This document shows, piece after piece, positions 1-7,035 of a stretch of 34,807 nt of DNA. The position numbers and the translations under genes were made by a program. How positions within the stretch are numbered: the stretch's first letter is position 1; every line of letters begins with the position of its first letter. A model generated the notes under the pieces. That model saw only the letters and a list, made by a program, of their open reading frames with translations. It had not been told where the DNA came from and searched no databases. This DNA is from an uncultured Clostridia bacterium (lineage in GTDB: Bacteria; Bacillota; Clostridia; TANB77; CAG-508): contig CALXPV010000010.1 of assembly GCA_944390295.1 (NCBI GenBank), positions 1 to 34,807 on the forward strand. Reading direction: 5' to 3'.

Positions 1-281
1 AATTTTACATCACCATATAATCTTTTTATTGCTTGTGCCATAATATGTGATGTTGTATGCCAATAAGCTTTCTTTCCATCTAAGTCATCATCTTGAAATG
101 TATGAATTACTAAATCACAGTCTTCATTAATTTCATATCTTAGATCTTTAATATCTCCGTTAATTTCTCCACATGTTGCTACTCTTGCTAGCCCTTCACT
201 TATTTTTTTAGCTACATCTAATATTGAGCTACCTTGCTCTACTTCCATAATAGAGCCATCCTTTAATTTTAATTTAATCAT
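1..281 (-). CDS. thrS: Threonyl-tRNA synthetase, N-terminal part (runs off the window)
   Basis: Reading minus from the ATG at 281-279 gives a protein starting MIKLKLKDGSIMEVEQGSSI and reaching HTTSHIMAQAIKRLYGDVK before the window edge. The first ~65 residues are the TGS domain and the following HxxxH-type segment (HTTSH) begins the editing domain typical of bacterial ThrRS, which charges tRNA-Thr and clears mischarged serine. The start is fixed by an AGGAGG-type ribosome binding site at 288-294. About 93 codons are visible; the catalytic and anticodon-binding domains lie outside. The T-box leader directly upstream independently supports an aminoacyl-tRNA synthetase. Identity rests on motif recognition and context. 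Confidence 0.93.
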   Translation of the reverse strand, partial: MIKLKLKDGSIMEVEQGSSILDVAKKISEGLARVATCGEINGDIKDLRYEINEDCDLVIHTFQDDDLDGKKAYWHTTSHIMAQAIKRLYGDVK

Positions 282-320
282 ATATATCCCTCCTAATTTA
301 TTAATAACATTTACGATATT

Positions 321-343
321 TTCCCAATCTTTAATTTTGGGAA
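321..343 (-). other. Small hairpin between the T-box terminator and thrS
   Basis: TTCCCAA at 321-327 pairs with TTGGGAA at 337-343 (7 bp, 9-nt loop). It lies after the leader terminator and before the thrS ribosome binding site, so it is part of the read-through mRNA. It is not followed by a U-run. Its role is unknown. Confidence 0.45.
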
Positions 344-363
344 TTTAGCTATATAAAGCGTTC

Positions 364-406
364 AAAAAGCACCCCTACGAGTCTTTATAACTCATAGGAG
401 TGCTTT
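364..406 (-). terminator. Intrinsic terminator of the thrS T-box leader
   Basis: The stem AAAGCACTCCTATGAGT / ACTCGTAGGGGTGCTTT with a short loop is followed by a U-run on the minus strand. It is the off-state structure of the T-box leader and lies directly after the T-box sequence. Confidence 0.85.
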
Positions 407-573
407 ACACGGTTCCATCCTAATTTTTATCTTAATTAGATTATAACGTTATCAACGCCATAGGTTATTAGCCTAGGTGCTTAAAAAGGTAGTTTTTCAA
501 TTAGCTACATCTAAATTAGCTTTCAGCCTATGGCTAATTCTCTCTAAAGATAATTTCTAATTTACTTTGTCTT
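364..573 (-). promoter_or_regulatory. T-box riboswitch leader of thrS, with intrinsic terminator
   Basis: The minus strand carries the T-box signature AGGATGGAACCGTG (plus positions 409-422). Its UGGA would pair with a tRNA acceptor end whose discriminator base is U. Upstream is a Stem I-like region containing AGAGA near 542-550 and a GCCATAGGC-like hairpin. Downstream is a strong terminator: AAGCACTCCTATGAGT pairs with the segment ending GTGCTTTTT (about 364-406). In T-box leaders uncharged tRNA stabilises an antiterminator, so thrS would be induced by threonine starvation. Several ACC triplets occur where a Thr specifier codon could sit, but I cannot fix which one is used. A candidate -10 (TATAAT) lies at 587-582, over the stop codon of the upstream gene. 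Confidence 0.88.
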
Positions 574-582
574 TTTATTGCA

Positions 583-1839
583 TTATACTTTTTCAGCAAT
601 CTTTGCCTCTTCTTGAACTTCATTAATTTTAATATCTCTAACATGGTCAATTTTCTCCCATGTAGTGTCTCTTTTGAATAATACTTTAAAGTTTATTAAA
701 AGCCATGAACCTAAGAATAATGGATAACATAGTAATCCTTTAATCATTGGTCTTATTGGTCTTTTATCTAACTTCATAATTAAAATACCTGTTAATATTG
801 GTAAGAAAAATGTTGGAATAATATATCTTGCATAGTTTGCAATTAAATCCATTGTAGTCATACCATTATTTAAATACATTATTGCATTTATTAATAATAA
901 AACAATTGCAATTACAAACATTGGTATACTTCCTAAAACATATAATAAACCATCAAAATTCATTAATGTTTTATATTCTTTTACACCTTTTGCAAGTTCC
1001 TTAGTATATTTTTGTATACATTGAATGTGACCAACACTCCATCTGGTTCTTTGTGACCAAGATTGTCTAAATCCTACTGGTTGTTCGTCATAAACAATTG
1101 CATCTGTTGCCCAACCAAGTTTTCTTCCTTTTATAATTCTTTTTAAAGAAAATTCTATATCCTCTGTTAAGGTTTCTGTATCCCAACCATTTGGTTTTAT
1201 AACATCAAATTTTACCATAAATCCTGTACCATTTAATAATGGTGATAAACCTAAGTTATATCTTGCCAAGTGGTAGAAACGGTGCATTGTCCAGTAGAAT
1301 ATTGCATATCCTGCAGTTACCCAACTATCTGTTGGATTTTTAATATCTCTATATCCTTGAACAACATCCTCACCTTGACATAGTTTTTTATTCATTGCCT
1401 TTATAAAGCCTTTATCTACAATATTATCTGCGTCAAATACAAAAAAGGCATCATATGGAGCATCTTCCTTTATTTTTTGTTGTAAAAACCATTGTAATGC
1501 GTAGCCTTTAGTTTTCTTTTCACTATCAAATCTTTCATAAACAATGGCACCTTTTTCCCTTGCTATTTTGGCAGTATTATCTGTACAGTTATCCGCAATT
1601 ACATAAATATCATATAAGTCCTTAGGATAATCTTGATTTTTTAAACTTTCTATTAAGTTTCCTACTACTGCTTCTTCATTATGTGCAGGAATAATTGCCA
1701 TAAATCTATGGTTTTTATCTGTTAATAGTGGCTTTTCTTTTAATTTTACAAGTGAACATACGCTTATCATTAGTTGATATAGCCAAAATATAGTAAGAAC
1801 CCATACTAGTGCTTGTTGAACTATATATAAATATTCCAT
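583..1839 (-). CDS. Membrane glycosyltransferase, family GT2 (cellulose synthase-like)
   Basis: A 418-residue integral membrane glycosyltransferase. A hydrophobic segment at about 8-30 is followed by a GT-A catalytic domain opening with MAIIPAHNEE (47-56). The metal/UDP-binding DAD is at 136-138, the acceptor-base TED at 225-227 and QRTRW (the QxxRW motif) at 263-267. Hydrophobic segments near 300-323, 338-360 and 370-385 end the protein. This is the processive GT2 arrangement of polysaccharide synthases such as BcsA, hyaluronan synthase and PgaC/IcaA, in which the chain is extended from a nucleotide sugar and pushed through the membrane. The sugar cannot be told from sequence. The gene is monocistronic, with its own promoter (1890-1918) and an AGAGAGGG ribosome binding site. 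Confidence 0.85.
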   Translation of the reverse strand: MEYLYIVQQALVWVLTIFWLYQLMISVCSLVKLKEKPLLTDKNHRFMAIIPAHNEEAVVGNLIESLKNQDYPKDLYDIYVIADNCTDNTAKIAREKGAIVYERFDSEKKTKGYALQWFLQQKIKEDAPYDAFFVFDADNIVDKGFIKAMNKKLCQGEDVVQGYRDIKNPTDSWVTAGYAIFYWTMHRFYHLARYNLGLSPLLNGTGFMVKFDVIKPNGWDTETLTEDIEFSLKRIIKGRKLGWATDAIVYDEQPVGFRQSWSQRTRWSVGHIQCIQKYTKELAKGVKEYKTLMNFDGLLYVLGSIPMFVIAIVLLLINAIMYLNNGMTTMDLIANYARYIIPTFFLPILTGILIMKLDKRPIRPMIKGLLCYPLFLGSWLLINFKVLFKRDTTWEKIDHVRDIKINEVQEEAKIAEKV

Positions 1840-1889
1840 TTTTTCCCTCTCTTTATTTTATTTATTATATAATATTCACTACATTTACA

Positions 1890-1918
1890 ATTATACTACC
1901 TTTATGCCTTTTTTGCAA
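1890..1918 (-). promoter_or_regulatory. Sigma-A type promoter of the GT2 gene
   Basis: On the minus strand TTGCAA (1918-1913), a 17-bp spacer and TATAAT (1895-1890) lie about 50 bp upstream of the GT2 start. Confidence 0.75.
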
Positions 1919-1948
1919 CTTTTGACGAAATTTAAGAAAATCTTAATA

Positions 1949-4078
1949 TTATTTGTTTTCTTCATTTTCATCATTATTTTCTTCTGCATCTTTTATAGAC
2001 AAGTTTATTCTATCTTGATCATCTATTTCTATTACTTTTACTTTAACAGTATCACCTTCATGAAGTACATCTTCTATATTTTTGATTCTGTCATTTGAAA
2101 TTTTAGAAATATGAACTAATCCTTCTTTTCCACTTCCTAAATCTACAAAAGCTCCAAAGTTCATTAATTTTATAACTTTTCCTTCATAAACTTGTCCAAC
2201 TTCAAATTCTCTTACAATATCTTCTATCATTTCTTTAGCTCTGTTAGCTTGTGCTTCATCTGAAGAATAAATATATACTTGTCCATCTTCTTTTATATCT
2301 ATTTTTACACCAGTTTCATCAATAATTTTATTTATTGTTTTTCCACCAGTTCCAATTACATCTTTAATTTTATCTACTTTTATTTTCATATTAACAATTC
2401 TTGGTGCATATTTAGAAATATCAGCTCTTGGTTTATCTAATTGTTTTAACATAACTTCTTCTAATATATATTTACGTGCTATTCTTGTTCTTTCAAAAGC
2501 TTCTTTTATAATTTCATATGATAATCCATCAACTTTTATATCTACTTGTATTGCTGTAATACCTTTTTCTGTTCCACCAACTTTAAAGTCCATATCTCCA
2601 AAGAAATCTTCTATTCCTTGAATATCTGTAAGCATTACATAATCATCTGAACCATTTGGATCTGTAACTAATCCTGTAGAAATTCCTGCAACTGGTCTTT
2701 TTATTGGAACACCTGCATCCATTAAAGCTAATGTACTTGCACAAATACTTGCTTGTGATGTTGATCCATTTGAAGATAATACTTCTGATACAACTCTTAT
2801 TGCATATGGGAATTCTTCTTCACTTGGTAATACTGGAACTAATGCTTTTTCAGCTAATGCTCCATGTCCTACTTCTCTTCTTCCTGGTCCTCTTGATGGT
2901 CTTGCTTCACCTACACTATATGCAGGGAAATTATATTGATGCATATATCTTTTGCTTTCTTCTGTATCAATACCATCTAGCATTTGTTCTTCTGACATCA
3001 TTCCTAATGTTGCTATTGATAATACTTGTGTTTGACCTCTTGTAAATAATGCACTACCATGAACTCTTGGAAGTAATGCTACTTCACATGATAATGGTCT
3101 TATTTCATCTATCTTTCTACCATCTGGTCTTTTATGCTCATTATAAATCATTTCACGTACACATTTTTTTTCTAAATCATGTATACTTGTTGCTATATCT
3201 GGCATTATTTCTTCTGTCTCTTCTTCTCCACGTTTTTCTGTAAAATATGCAACTATTTCTTCTGTTAATTTATCTATATTTTCATCTCTTACTTCTTTGT
3301 CTACTGCTTGAACAGCTTCATACATTTTTTCTTTATAATTTGTTTCTACTTCATTATAAATTTCTTCGTTTACTGCAAATGATTTATATTCAAATTTTGG
3401 TTTTCCTATTTCTGCTTTTATCTCACTTATAAAGCTACAAATTTTCTTTATTTCTTTGTGAGCTTCTTTTATTGCTTCTAGCATAATATCGTCTGGTATT
3501 TCATCTGCTCCAGCTTCTATCATTGCTATTTTATCTTGTGTTCCTGCAACTGTAAGTGTTAATCTACTATTTTTTCTTTGTTCTTCTGTTGGATTTATTA
3601 CTATTTTATCATCTACATATCCTACTGCAACAGCTGCTGTTGGTCCTCCAAATGGAATATCAGAAATTGATAATGCTGCTGAAGCACCTATCATTGCACA
3701 TATTTCTGGCTGATTGTCTTGTTCTACTGATAATACTGTTGCTACAACACATACATCATTTCTAAAATCTTTTGGGAATAGTGGTCTTAGTGGTCTGTCT
3801 ATTGCTCTTGATGTTAAAATCGCTTTATCACTTGGTTTTCCTTCTCTTTTAGAATAACTTCCTGGTATTTTTCCTACTGAATATAATTTTTCTTCATAAT
3901 CTACTGATAATGGGAAAAAGTCTATTCCATCTCTTGGTTCTTTTGATGCTGTAACATCTACTAATACTACAGTATCTCCATATCTTACCAAGATACTACC
4001 ATTAGCAAGTCCTGCTAATTTTCCTGTTTCTAGCGTTAATTTTCTTCCTGCTAGTTCTGTTTCATAAGTTTTAAACAT
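1949..4078 (-). CDS. pnp: Polyribonucleotide nucleotidyltransferase (PNPase)
   Basis: A phosphorolytic 3'-5' exoribonuclease, normally a trimer, central to mRNA turnover. The 709 residues match the usual family length. Two RNase PH-like domains frame an alpha-helical linker (about 240-310). The second core carries SRGPGRREVGHGALAEKAL (395-413) and GDMDFKVGGTEKG (494-506), the active-site region. A KH domain follows with GTGGK at 576-580, then an S1 domain at about 626-695 (GQVYEGKVIKLMNFGAFVDL). The C-terminal tail is acidic (EENNDENEENK). I start at the ATG at 4078 because GGAGGAG at 4091-4085 is correctly spaced from it; an in-frame TTG at 4093 would lie upstream of that site. It follows rpsO, an arrangement conserved in many bacteria, and its leader holds a long inverted repeat. 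Confidence 0.97.
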   Translation of the reverse strand: MFKTYETELAGRKLTLETGKLAGLANGSILVRYGDTVVLVDVTASKEPRDGIDFFPLSVDYEEKLYSVGKIPGSYSKREGKPSDKAILTSRAIDRPLRPLFPKDFRNDVCVVATVLSVEQDNQPEICAMIGASAALSISDIPFGGPTAAVAVGYVDDKIVINPTEEQRKNSRLTLTVAGTQDKIAMIEAGADEIPDDIMLEAIKEAHKEIKKICSFISEIKAEIGKPKFEYKSFAVNEEIYNEVETNYKEKMYEAVQAVDKEVRDENIDKLTEEIVAYFTEKRGEEETEEIMPDIATSIHDLEKKCVREMIYNEHKRPDGRKIDEIRPLSCEVALLPRVHGSALFTRGQTQVLSIATLGMMSEEQMLDGIDTEESKRYMHQYNFPAYSVGEARPSRGPGRREVGHGALAEKALVPVLPSEEEFPYAIRVVSEVLSSNGSTSQASICASTLALMDAGVPIKRPVAGISTGLVTDPNGSDDYVMLTDIQGIEDFFGDMDFKVGGTEKGITAIQVDIKVDGLSYEIIKEAFERTRIARKYILEEVMLKQLDKPRADISKYAPRIVNMKIKVDKIKDVIGTGGKTINKIIDETGVKIDIKEDGQVYIYSSDEAQANRAKEMIEDIVREFEVGQVYEGKVIKLMNFGAFVDLGSGKEGLVHISKISNDRIKNIEDVLHEGDTVKVKVIEIDDQDRINLSIKDAEENNDENEENK

Positions 4079-4105
4079 ATTTATCTCCTCCAATAATAAA
4101 TTTAT

Positions 4106-4195
4106 ATACTTATTTATTATTAGACGTAACCTCTATTCTAAATTATTTTACATAGTTCAGAATACAAGCTACTCTCTAAGATAATAAATAAGTAT
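4106..4195 (-). promoter_or_regulatory. Long stem-loop in the pnp 5' leader
   Basis: ATACTTATTTATTAT (4106-4120) and ATAATAAATAAGTAT (4181-4195) are perfect 15-nt inverted repeats. Further pairing is possible inside (TAGA/TCTA after a 2-nt bulge; an inner TATTCT/AGAATA hairpin at 4134-4139/4159-4164). It sits between rpsO and the pnp ribosome binding site, where E. coli carries an RNase III-processed stem-loop used for PNPase autoregulation. Function here is inferred by analogy. Confidence 0.6.
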
Positions 4196-4206
4196 TTTAT
4201 ATACCA

Positions 4207-4233
4207 TTTTAGGGCGTGTAAAAACGCCCTAAA
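4207..4233 (-). other. Hairpin after rpsO (possible weak or partial terminator)
   Basis: TTTAGGGCGT and ACGCCCTAAA form a GC-rich stem just past the rpsO stop codon. On the minus strand no U-run follows, so it is more likely an mRNA 3'-end stabiliser or attenuator between rpsO and pnp than a strong intrinsic terminator. Confidence 0.5.
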
Positions 4234-4241
4234 GTTGTATC

Positions 4242-4505
4242 CTATTTTCTTAAACCTAATTTTGCAATTATGTCTCTGTATCTTTGAACATCTTTTTTAG
4301 CTAGGTAGTTTAATAAGTTTCTTCTTTTACCTACCATTTTTAAAAGTCCTCTTCTAGAATGATTATCTTTTTTATGAACTTTTAAATGTTCTGTTAATTC
4401 ATTAATTCTTTCTGTTAAAAGAGCTACTTGAACTTCTGGAGAACCAGTATCTTTTTCATCTCTTTTATAAGTATTAATAATTTCTTGTTTTCTTTCTTTT
4501 GTCAT
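4242..4505 (-). CDS. rpsO: 30S ribosomal protein S15
   Basis: An 87-residue S15, the small-subunit protein that binds the 16S three-way junction early in assembly. The family signature is clear: [20 protein letters not shown], then [19 protein letters not shown]. The length is normal (about 88-89). An AGGAGGTG ribosome binding site precedes the ATG. It is transcribed from the 4596-4624 promoter and continues toward pnp. The leader can pair ACACCT with the AGGTGT of the ribosome binding site, which suggests translational self-control as known for S15 in other bacteria. Confidence 0.97.
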   Translation of the reverse strand: MTKERKQEIINTYKRDEKDTGSPEVQVALLTERINELTEHLKVHKKDNHSRRGLLKMVGKRRNLLNYLAKKDVQRYRDIIAKLGLRK

Positions 4506-4510
4506 TATTT

Positions 4511-4557
4511 ACACCTCCTAGTTTTTTTATTCCTTAAACTGAGCAAAAGTTAGGTGT
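4511..4557 (-). promoter_or_regulatory. Putative S15 autoregulatory leader sequestering the rpsO Shine-Dalgarno
   Basis: On the minus strand ACACCT (4557-4552) is complementary to AGGTGT (4516-4511), which forms most of the rpsO ribosome binding site. Further structure is likely upstream to about 4590. S15 represses its own translation through varied leader structures in several phyla; assignment here is inference. Confidence 0.45.
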
Positions 4558-4595
4558 TATTATCCCCTTTAGCTAAGTATAAGGTACCCGCCAAT

Positions 4596-4624
4596 ATTTT
4601 ACTACATTCTATCAAGAAAATCAA
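4596..4624 (-). promoter_or_regulatory. Sigma-A type promoter of rpsO(-pnp)
   Basis: TTGATT (4624-4619), 17-bp spacer, TAAAAT (4601-4596) on the minus strand, about 90 bp upstream of the rpsO start. Confidence 0.65.
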
Positions 4625-4643
4625 GTATTTTGCGCATGTTATG

Positions 4644-4672
4644 TTGATATTATTATATTATTTATTTATAAT
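4644..4672 (+). promoter_or_regulatory. Sigma-A type promoter of the pseudouridine synthase gene
   Basis: TTGATA (4644-4649), 17-bp spacer, TATAAT (4667-4672), 30 bp before the chosen ATG. Confidence 0.75.
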
Positions 4673-4702
4673 GTGTGTAATAATATAATTTTAGGGGGAT
4701 TT

Positions 4703-5581
4703 ATGCATTTATCATATACAAAAACTGAAAATGATAATTTTAATAATGTTTTTCAAGTTCTTAAAGATTATTTTCAGTTATCAGATAGATTAATTACTAA
4801 ATTGAAAAAAAACAAGAAAATATATTTAAACGACAAAGAAACTTTTTCTAGGCAAACAATTTGTAATGGCGATATTGTTTCATTTGTTTTAGATTTTGAC
4901 GAAGATAATTCTAATATTGTTCCTAATAATATACCTTTAGATATACTTTATGAGGATGATTATATGCTTATATTAAATAAACCTGCTGGTATTGCAATTC
5001 ATCCTTCTATTTTGCATTATAATAATAGTTTATCCAATGGAGTTAAATTTTATTTTGATAAATTAGGTTTAAAGAAAAAAATTAGAATTGTAAATAGATT
5101 AGATAAAAATACTTCTGGAATTGTGGTATTTGCAAAAAATGAATATATTCAAGAATGTTTCATTAGACAGATGAAAACTGGCGAATTTAAAAAAGAATAT
5201 TTAGCTATAGTTTGTGGCATTTTAGAAAATTCATCAGGCACTTTAAATTTTCCAATTGCAAGAAAAGAAGGTAGTATTATAGAAAGATGTGTAAATTCTA
5301 ATGGAGATCCAGCAATCACACATTATGATGTTTTAAAAACTTTTAATAATCTTTCTTTAGTTCACATCGTTTTAGAAACTGGTAGAACTCATCAAATCAG
5401 AGTACATTTTAGTTATATAAATCATCCAGTTTTAGGTGATACTTTATATGGAAATCCCTCTGACCTAATTGCGAGACAAGCATTACATAGTTATAAAATT
5501 AGTTTTATTCATCCAATAACAAAAGAAAATATAACCATAACAGCGCCTCTACCAAGCGATATGAAGATTTTTGAACTTTAG
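4703..5581 (+). CDS. RluA-family 23S/tRNA pseudouridine synthase
   Basis: A 292-residue enzyme that isomerises uridine to pseudouridine in structured RNA. A short S4-like RNA-binding segment (about 15-60) precedes the catalytic domain. The catalytic motif NRLDKNTSG is at 131-139, with Asp134 as the nucleophile, and ETGRTHQIRVH, also characteristic of the family, lies in the second half. The ATG at 4703 is chosen because AGGGGG sits 4 nt upstream and the promoter -10 ends at 4672; an in-frame ATG at 4673 would fall at the predicted transcription start. The last codons and TAG (5579-5581) overlap a partial copy of the palindromic repeat that follows. The exact RNA target (RluD-, RluB- or YhcT-type) cannot be settled from sequence. 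Confidence 0.88.
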   Translation: MHLSYTKTENDNFNNVFQVLKDYFQLSDRLITKLKKNKKIYLNDKETFSRQTICNGDIVSFVLDFDEDNSNIVPNNIPLDILYEDDYMLILNKPAGIAIHPSILHYNNSLSNGVKFYFDKLGLKKKIRIVNRLDKNTSGIVVFAKNEYIQECFIRQMKTGEFKKEYLAIVCGILENSSGTLNFPIARKEGSIIERCVNSNGDPAITHYDVLKTFNNLSLVHIVLETGRTHQIRVHFSYINHPVLGDTLYGNPSDLIARQALHSYKISFIHPITKENITITAPLPSDMKIFEL

Positions 5582-5582
5582 G

Positions 5583-5613
5583 TGAACTTTAGGGACGGTC
5601 CTTAAAGTTCAAA
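5583..5613 (+). repeat. 31-bp palindromic repeat, left copy (inverted relative to 6960-6990)
   Basis: A palindrome made of TGAACTTTAGGGAC and GGTCCTTAAAGTTCA. Its reverse complement recurs base for base at 6960-6990. As RNA on the plus strand it folds into a long stem with a G-U pair. Together the copies bound the cassette gene. A partial extra copy of TGAACTTTAGG lies just before it, overlapping the end of the pseudouridine synthase gene. Confidence 0.85.
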
Positions 5614-5671
5614 TTTTATGTAAATTCAAGTAAGCTATATTCTTTGTCTCTAAAGTTTTTTCTTTTAAAAC

Positions 5672-5702
5672 GCAAAAAAGGTGGTTTCCCACCTTTTTTT
5701 GC
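5672..5702 (-). terminator. Intrinsic terminator of the cassette gene
   Basis: AAAAAAGGTGG, loop TTTC, CCACCTTTTTT: GC-rich core with A-run and T-run on both sides, so it could act in both directions. It lies just past the stop codon of the 5706-6809 gene. Confidence 0.85.
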
Positions 5703-5705
5703 ATC

Positions 5706-6809
5706 TCAGTCATAAACCTCGAATCCTGCCTTAGTGAAGGCAGCCAATTGTCTAAGAGAATCTATTATTTCCCCCGGGCAACTTTCTAAAATCGCGTTGA
5801 CTTTCTTTCTTACATTTTCAGCTTCTCTTATTTCGACATCTTCACCGATATTTATAGAGTAGTTCTCGAAATCATCTGAAGAAAACTCTTTTTCTCCTAT
5901 TTCAACACTGGCTCCATTTATTTTAATATCAGCATCTGTATCTACACCAAAACCATGTGGTGAAAGACAAATCTTTTTGCCTCCATCAATAGAAAATGCA
6001 TTATTAAAATCTGGATAAACAAGATATATGTTTTTTCCCGGTGCTGTCAACAGTGGATATAGCCTACATGCCCAATGACATCCAATTGCCACAGAATTAA
6101 TTGTAGGCATACCATAATGTTTGGATGCAACAACTCTTTTATCATAATTCTCTCCGAGAATTTTTTTTGCAAGATAATCATTTCTGTCATAGTTGTATTT
6201 TTCCAAGCATTTTGCAGTTGAATAAAATTTAACAGCATCTTTTCCTACGATATATCGTAAATATCTATCAGAATGAATGTCATATACTGTTTTTATCTTG
6301 TCGTAAAACCAGTTGTCTGGCATCACGAAGAGCCCCTTCTCTTTGTTGTCCTGCTGAAATTCGTTTGCAGAAGCATGAAGGACTAAATACTGTCCCTTCT
6401 GCAGACATTGTGCTCCATTTGCTTCCATAAGTGAAATCATGTGATTTCCTTTTGCATAATTCCACTTATATTTTGAATCTTTTAGAGCTTTTTCCACTCT
6501 AATCTTGAATTCCATTATAGGAATATATCCATTTATTCGATATATTCCAACACCGCAAACATTCATTGTGGTGTCAACTGGAATAAATGGTATATCTGTC
6601 TCCCAATGTGCAAACATTCCTGTTGGGAATCCTCCACACAATCTATACGCATATGGCGGAATTCCTAAATCCGGCATAGCATATACTTCTGCTCTTTTTT
6701 CCGTTCCAGACAAATCGGTCGCGACTTTAGAAAGTAACTTTTCAGTAATTTTAAGTTCATGAATTAAAGTCCGCTGAACTTTGTCCGGATTCGAAATTAA
6801 TACTTGCAT
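5706..6809 (-). CDS. Unrecognised cassette protein, possibly a divergent RtcB-like protein
   Basis: A 367-residue cytoplasmic protein with no signal peptide or membrane segment. I do not firmly recognise the family. Several pieces occur in the order and spacing style of RtcB 3'-phosphate RNA ligases: MPDLGIPP (45-52), GGFPTG (59-64), NVCGVG (83-88; compare DINCGV), KGNH (120-123; compare SGNHF), VLHASA (143-148; compare the HSGSR region), conserved-looking His231/His245, and SPHGFG (283-288; compare HGAGR). The length suits short RtcB forms, but the aspartate expected three residues before Cys85 is not present (Met82), so activity is doubtful. It is visibly GC-richer than neighbours (28 of 60 bases at 6301-6360 are G or C). 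It has a consensus promoter, a good AAGGAGG site and its own terminator, and is flanked by inverted palindromes, which points to horizontal acquisition. RtcB kinship is inference. Confidence 0.45.
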   Translation of the reverse strand: MQVLISNPDKVQRTLIHELKITEKLLSKVATDLSGTEKRAEVYAMPDLGIPPYAYRLCGGFPTGMFAHWETDIPFIPVDTTMNVCGVGIYRINGYIPIMEFKIRVEKALKDSKYKWNYAKGNHMISLMEANGAQCLQKGQYLVLHASANEFQQDNKEKGLFVMPDNWFYDKIKTVYDIHSDRYLRYIVGKDAVKFYSTAKCLEKYNYDRNDYLAKKILGENYDKRVVASKHYGMPTINSVAIGCHWACRLYPLLTAPGKNIYLVYPDFNNAFSIDGGKKICLSPHGFGVDTDADIKINGASVEIGEKEFSSDDFENYSINIGEDVEIREAENVRKKVNAILESCPGEIIDSLRQLAAFTKAGFEVYD

Positions 6810-6865
6810 CTCTCTTCCTCCTTAATCTTATTCTATATTAAGTATTATTAAAGCAATCTTTCAAG

Positions 6866-6894
6866 ATTATATACTCGTTTTTTTATTATGTCAA
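6866..6894 (-). promoter_or_regulatory. Consensus sigma-A promoter of the cassette gene
   Basis: TTGACA (6894-6889), exactly 17 bp, TATAAT (6871-6866) on the minus strand. Both hexamers match consensus fully. Confidence 0.85.
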
Positions 6895-6959
6895 TTTCTT
6901 TGTCTTTGCTATAGCAAAATTAATATAGTTCTTTTATTTTTTTGATTTTATGTTGACCT

Positions 6960-6990
6960 TTTGAACTTTAAGGACCGTCCCTAAAGTTCA
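6960..6990 (-). repeat. 31-bp palindromic repeat, right copy
   Basis: The exact reverse complement of 5583-5613. Here the palindrome extends outward to 6958-6994 (CTTTTGAAC...GTTCAAAAG). It lies between the cassette promoter and the rnpB terminator. Confidence 0.85.
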
Positions 6991-6997
6991 AAAGTGA

Positions 6998-7028
6998 CAA
7001 AAAAGACCACGGTTAAGTGGTCTTTTTT
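6998..7028 (-). terminator. Intrinsic terminator of rnpB
   Basis: AAAAAGACCAC, loop, GTGGTCTTTTTT, placed just past the 3' end of the RNase P RNA on the minus strand. The stem is flanked by A and T runs. Confidence 0.85.
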
Positions 7029-7035
7029 GATATAT

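Noticed and set aside
2704..3765. Several plus-strand open frames rich in Leu/His/Tyr opposite pnp
   Set aside because: They are antisense shadows of the strong PNPase reading frame, low in complexity and without ribosome binding sites.
4207..4233. Strong terminator between rpsO and pnp
   Set aside because: The stem is good, but no U-run follows on the transcribed strand, so I list it only as a hairpin.
4673..4702. Upstream ATG for the pseudouridine synthase
   Set aside because: It would begin at the predicted transcription start with no ribosome binding site; the ATG at 4703 has AGGGGG in place.
6047..6465. Short minus-strand open frames inside the cassette gene
   Set aside because: They overlap the 367-residue frame in another phase and have no ribosome binding sites.
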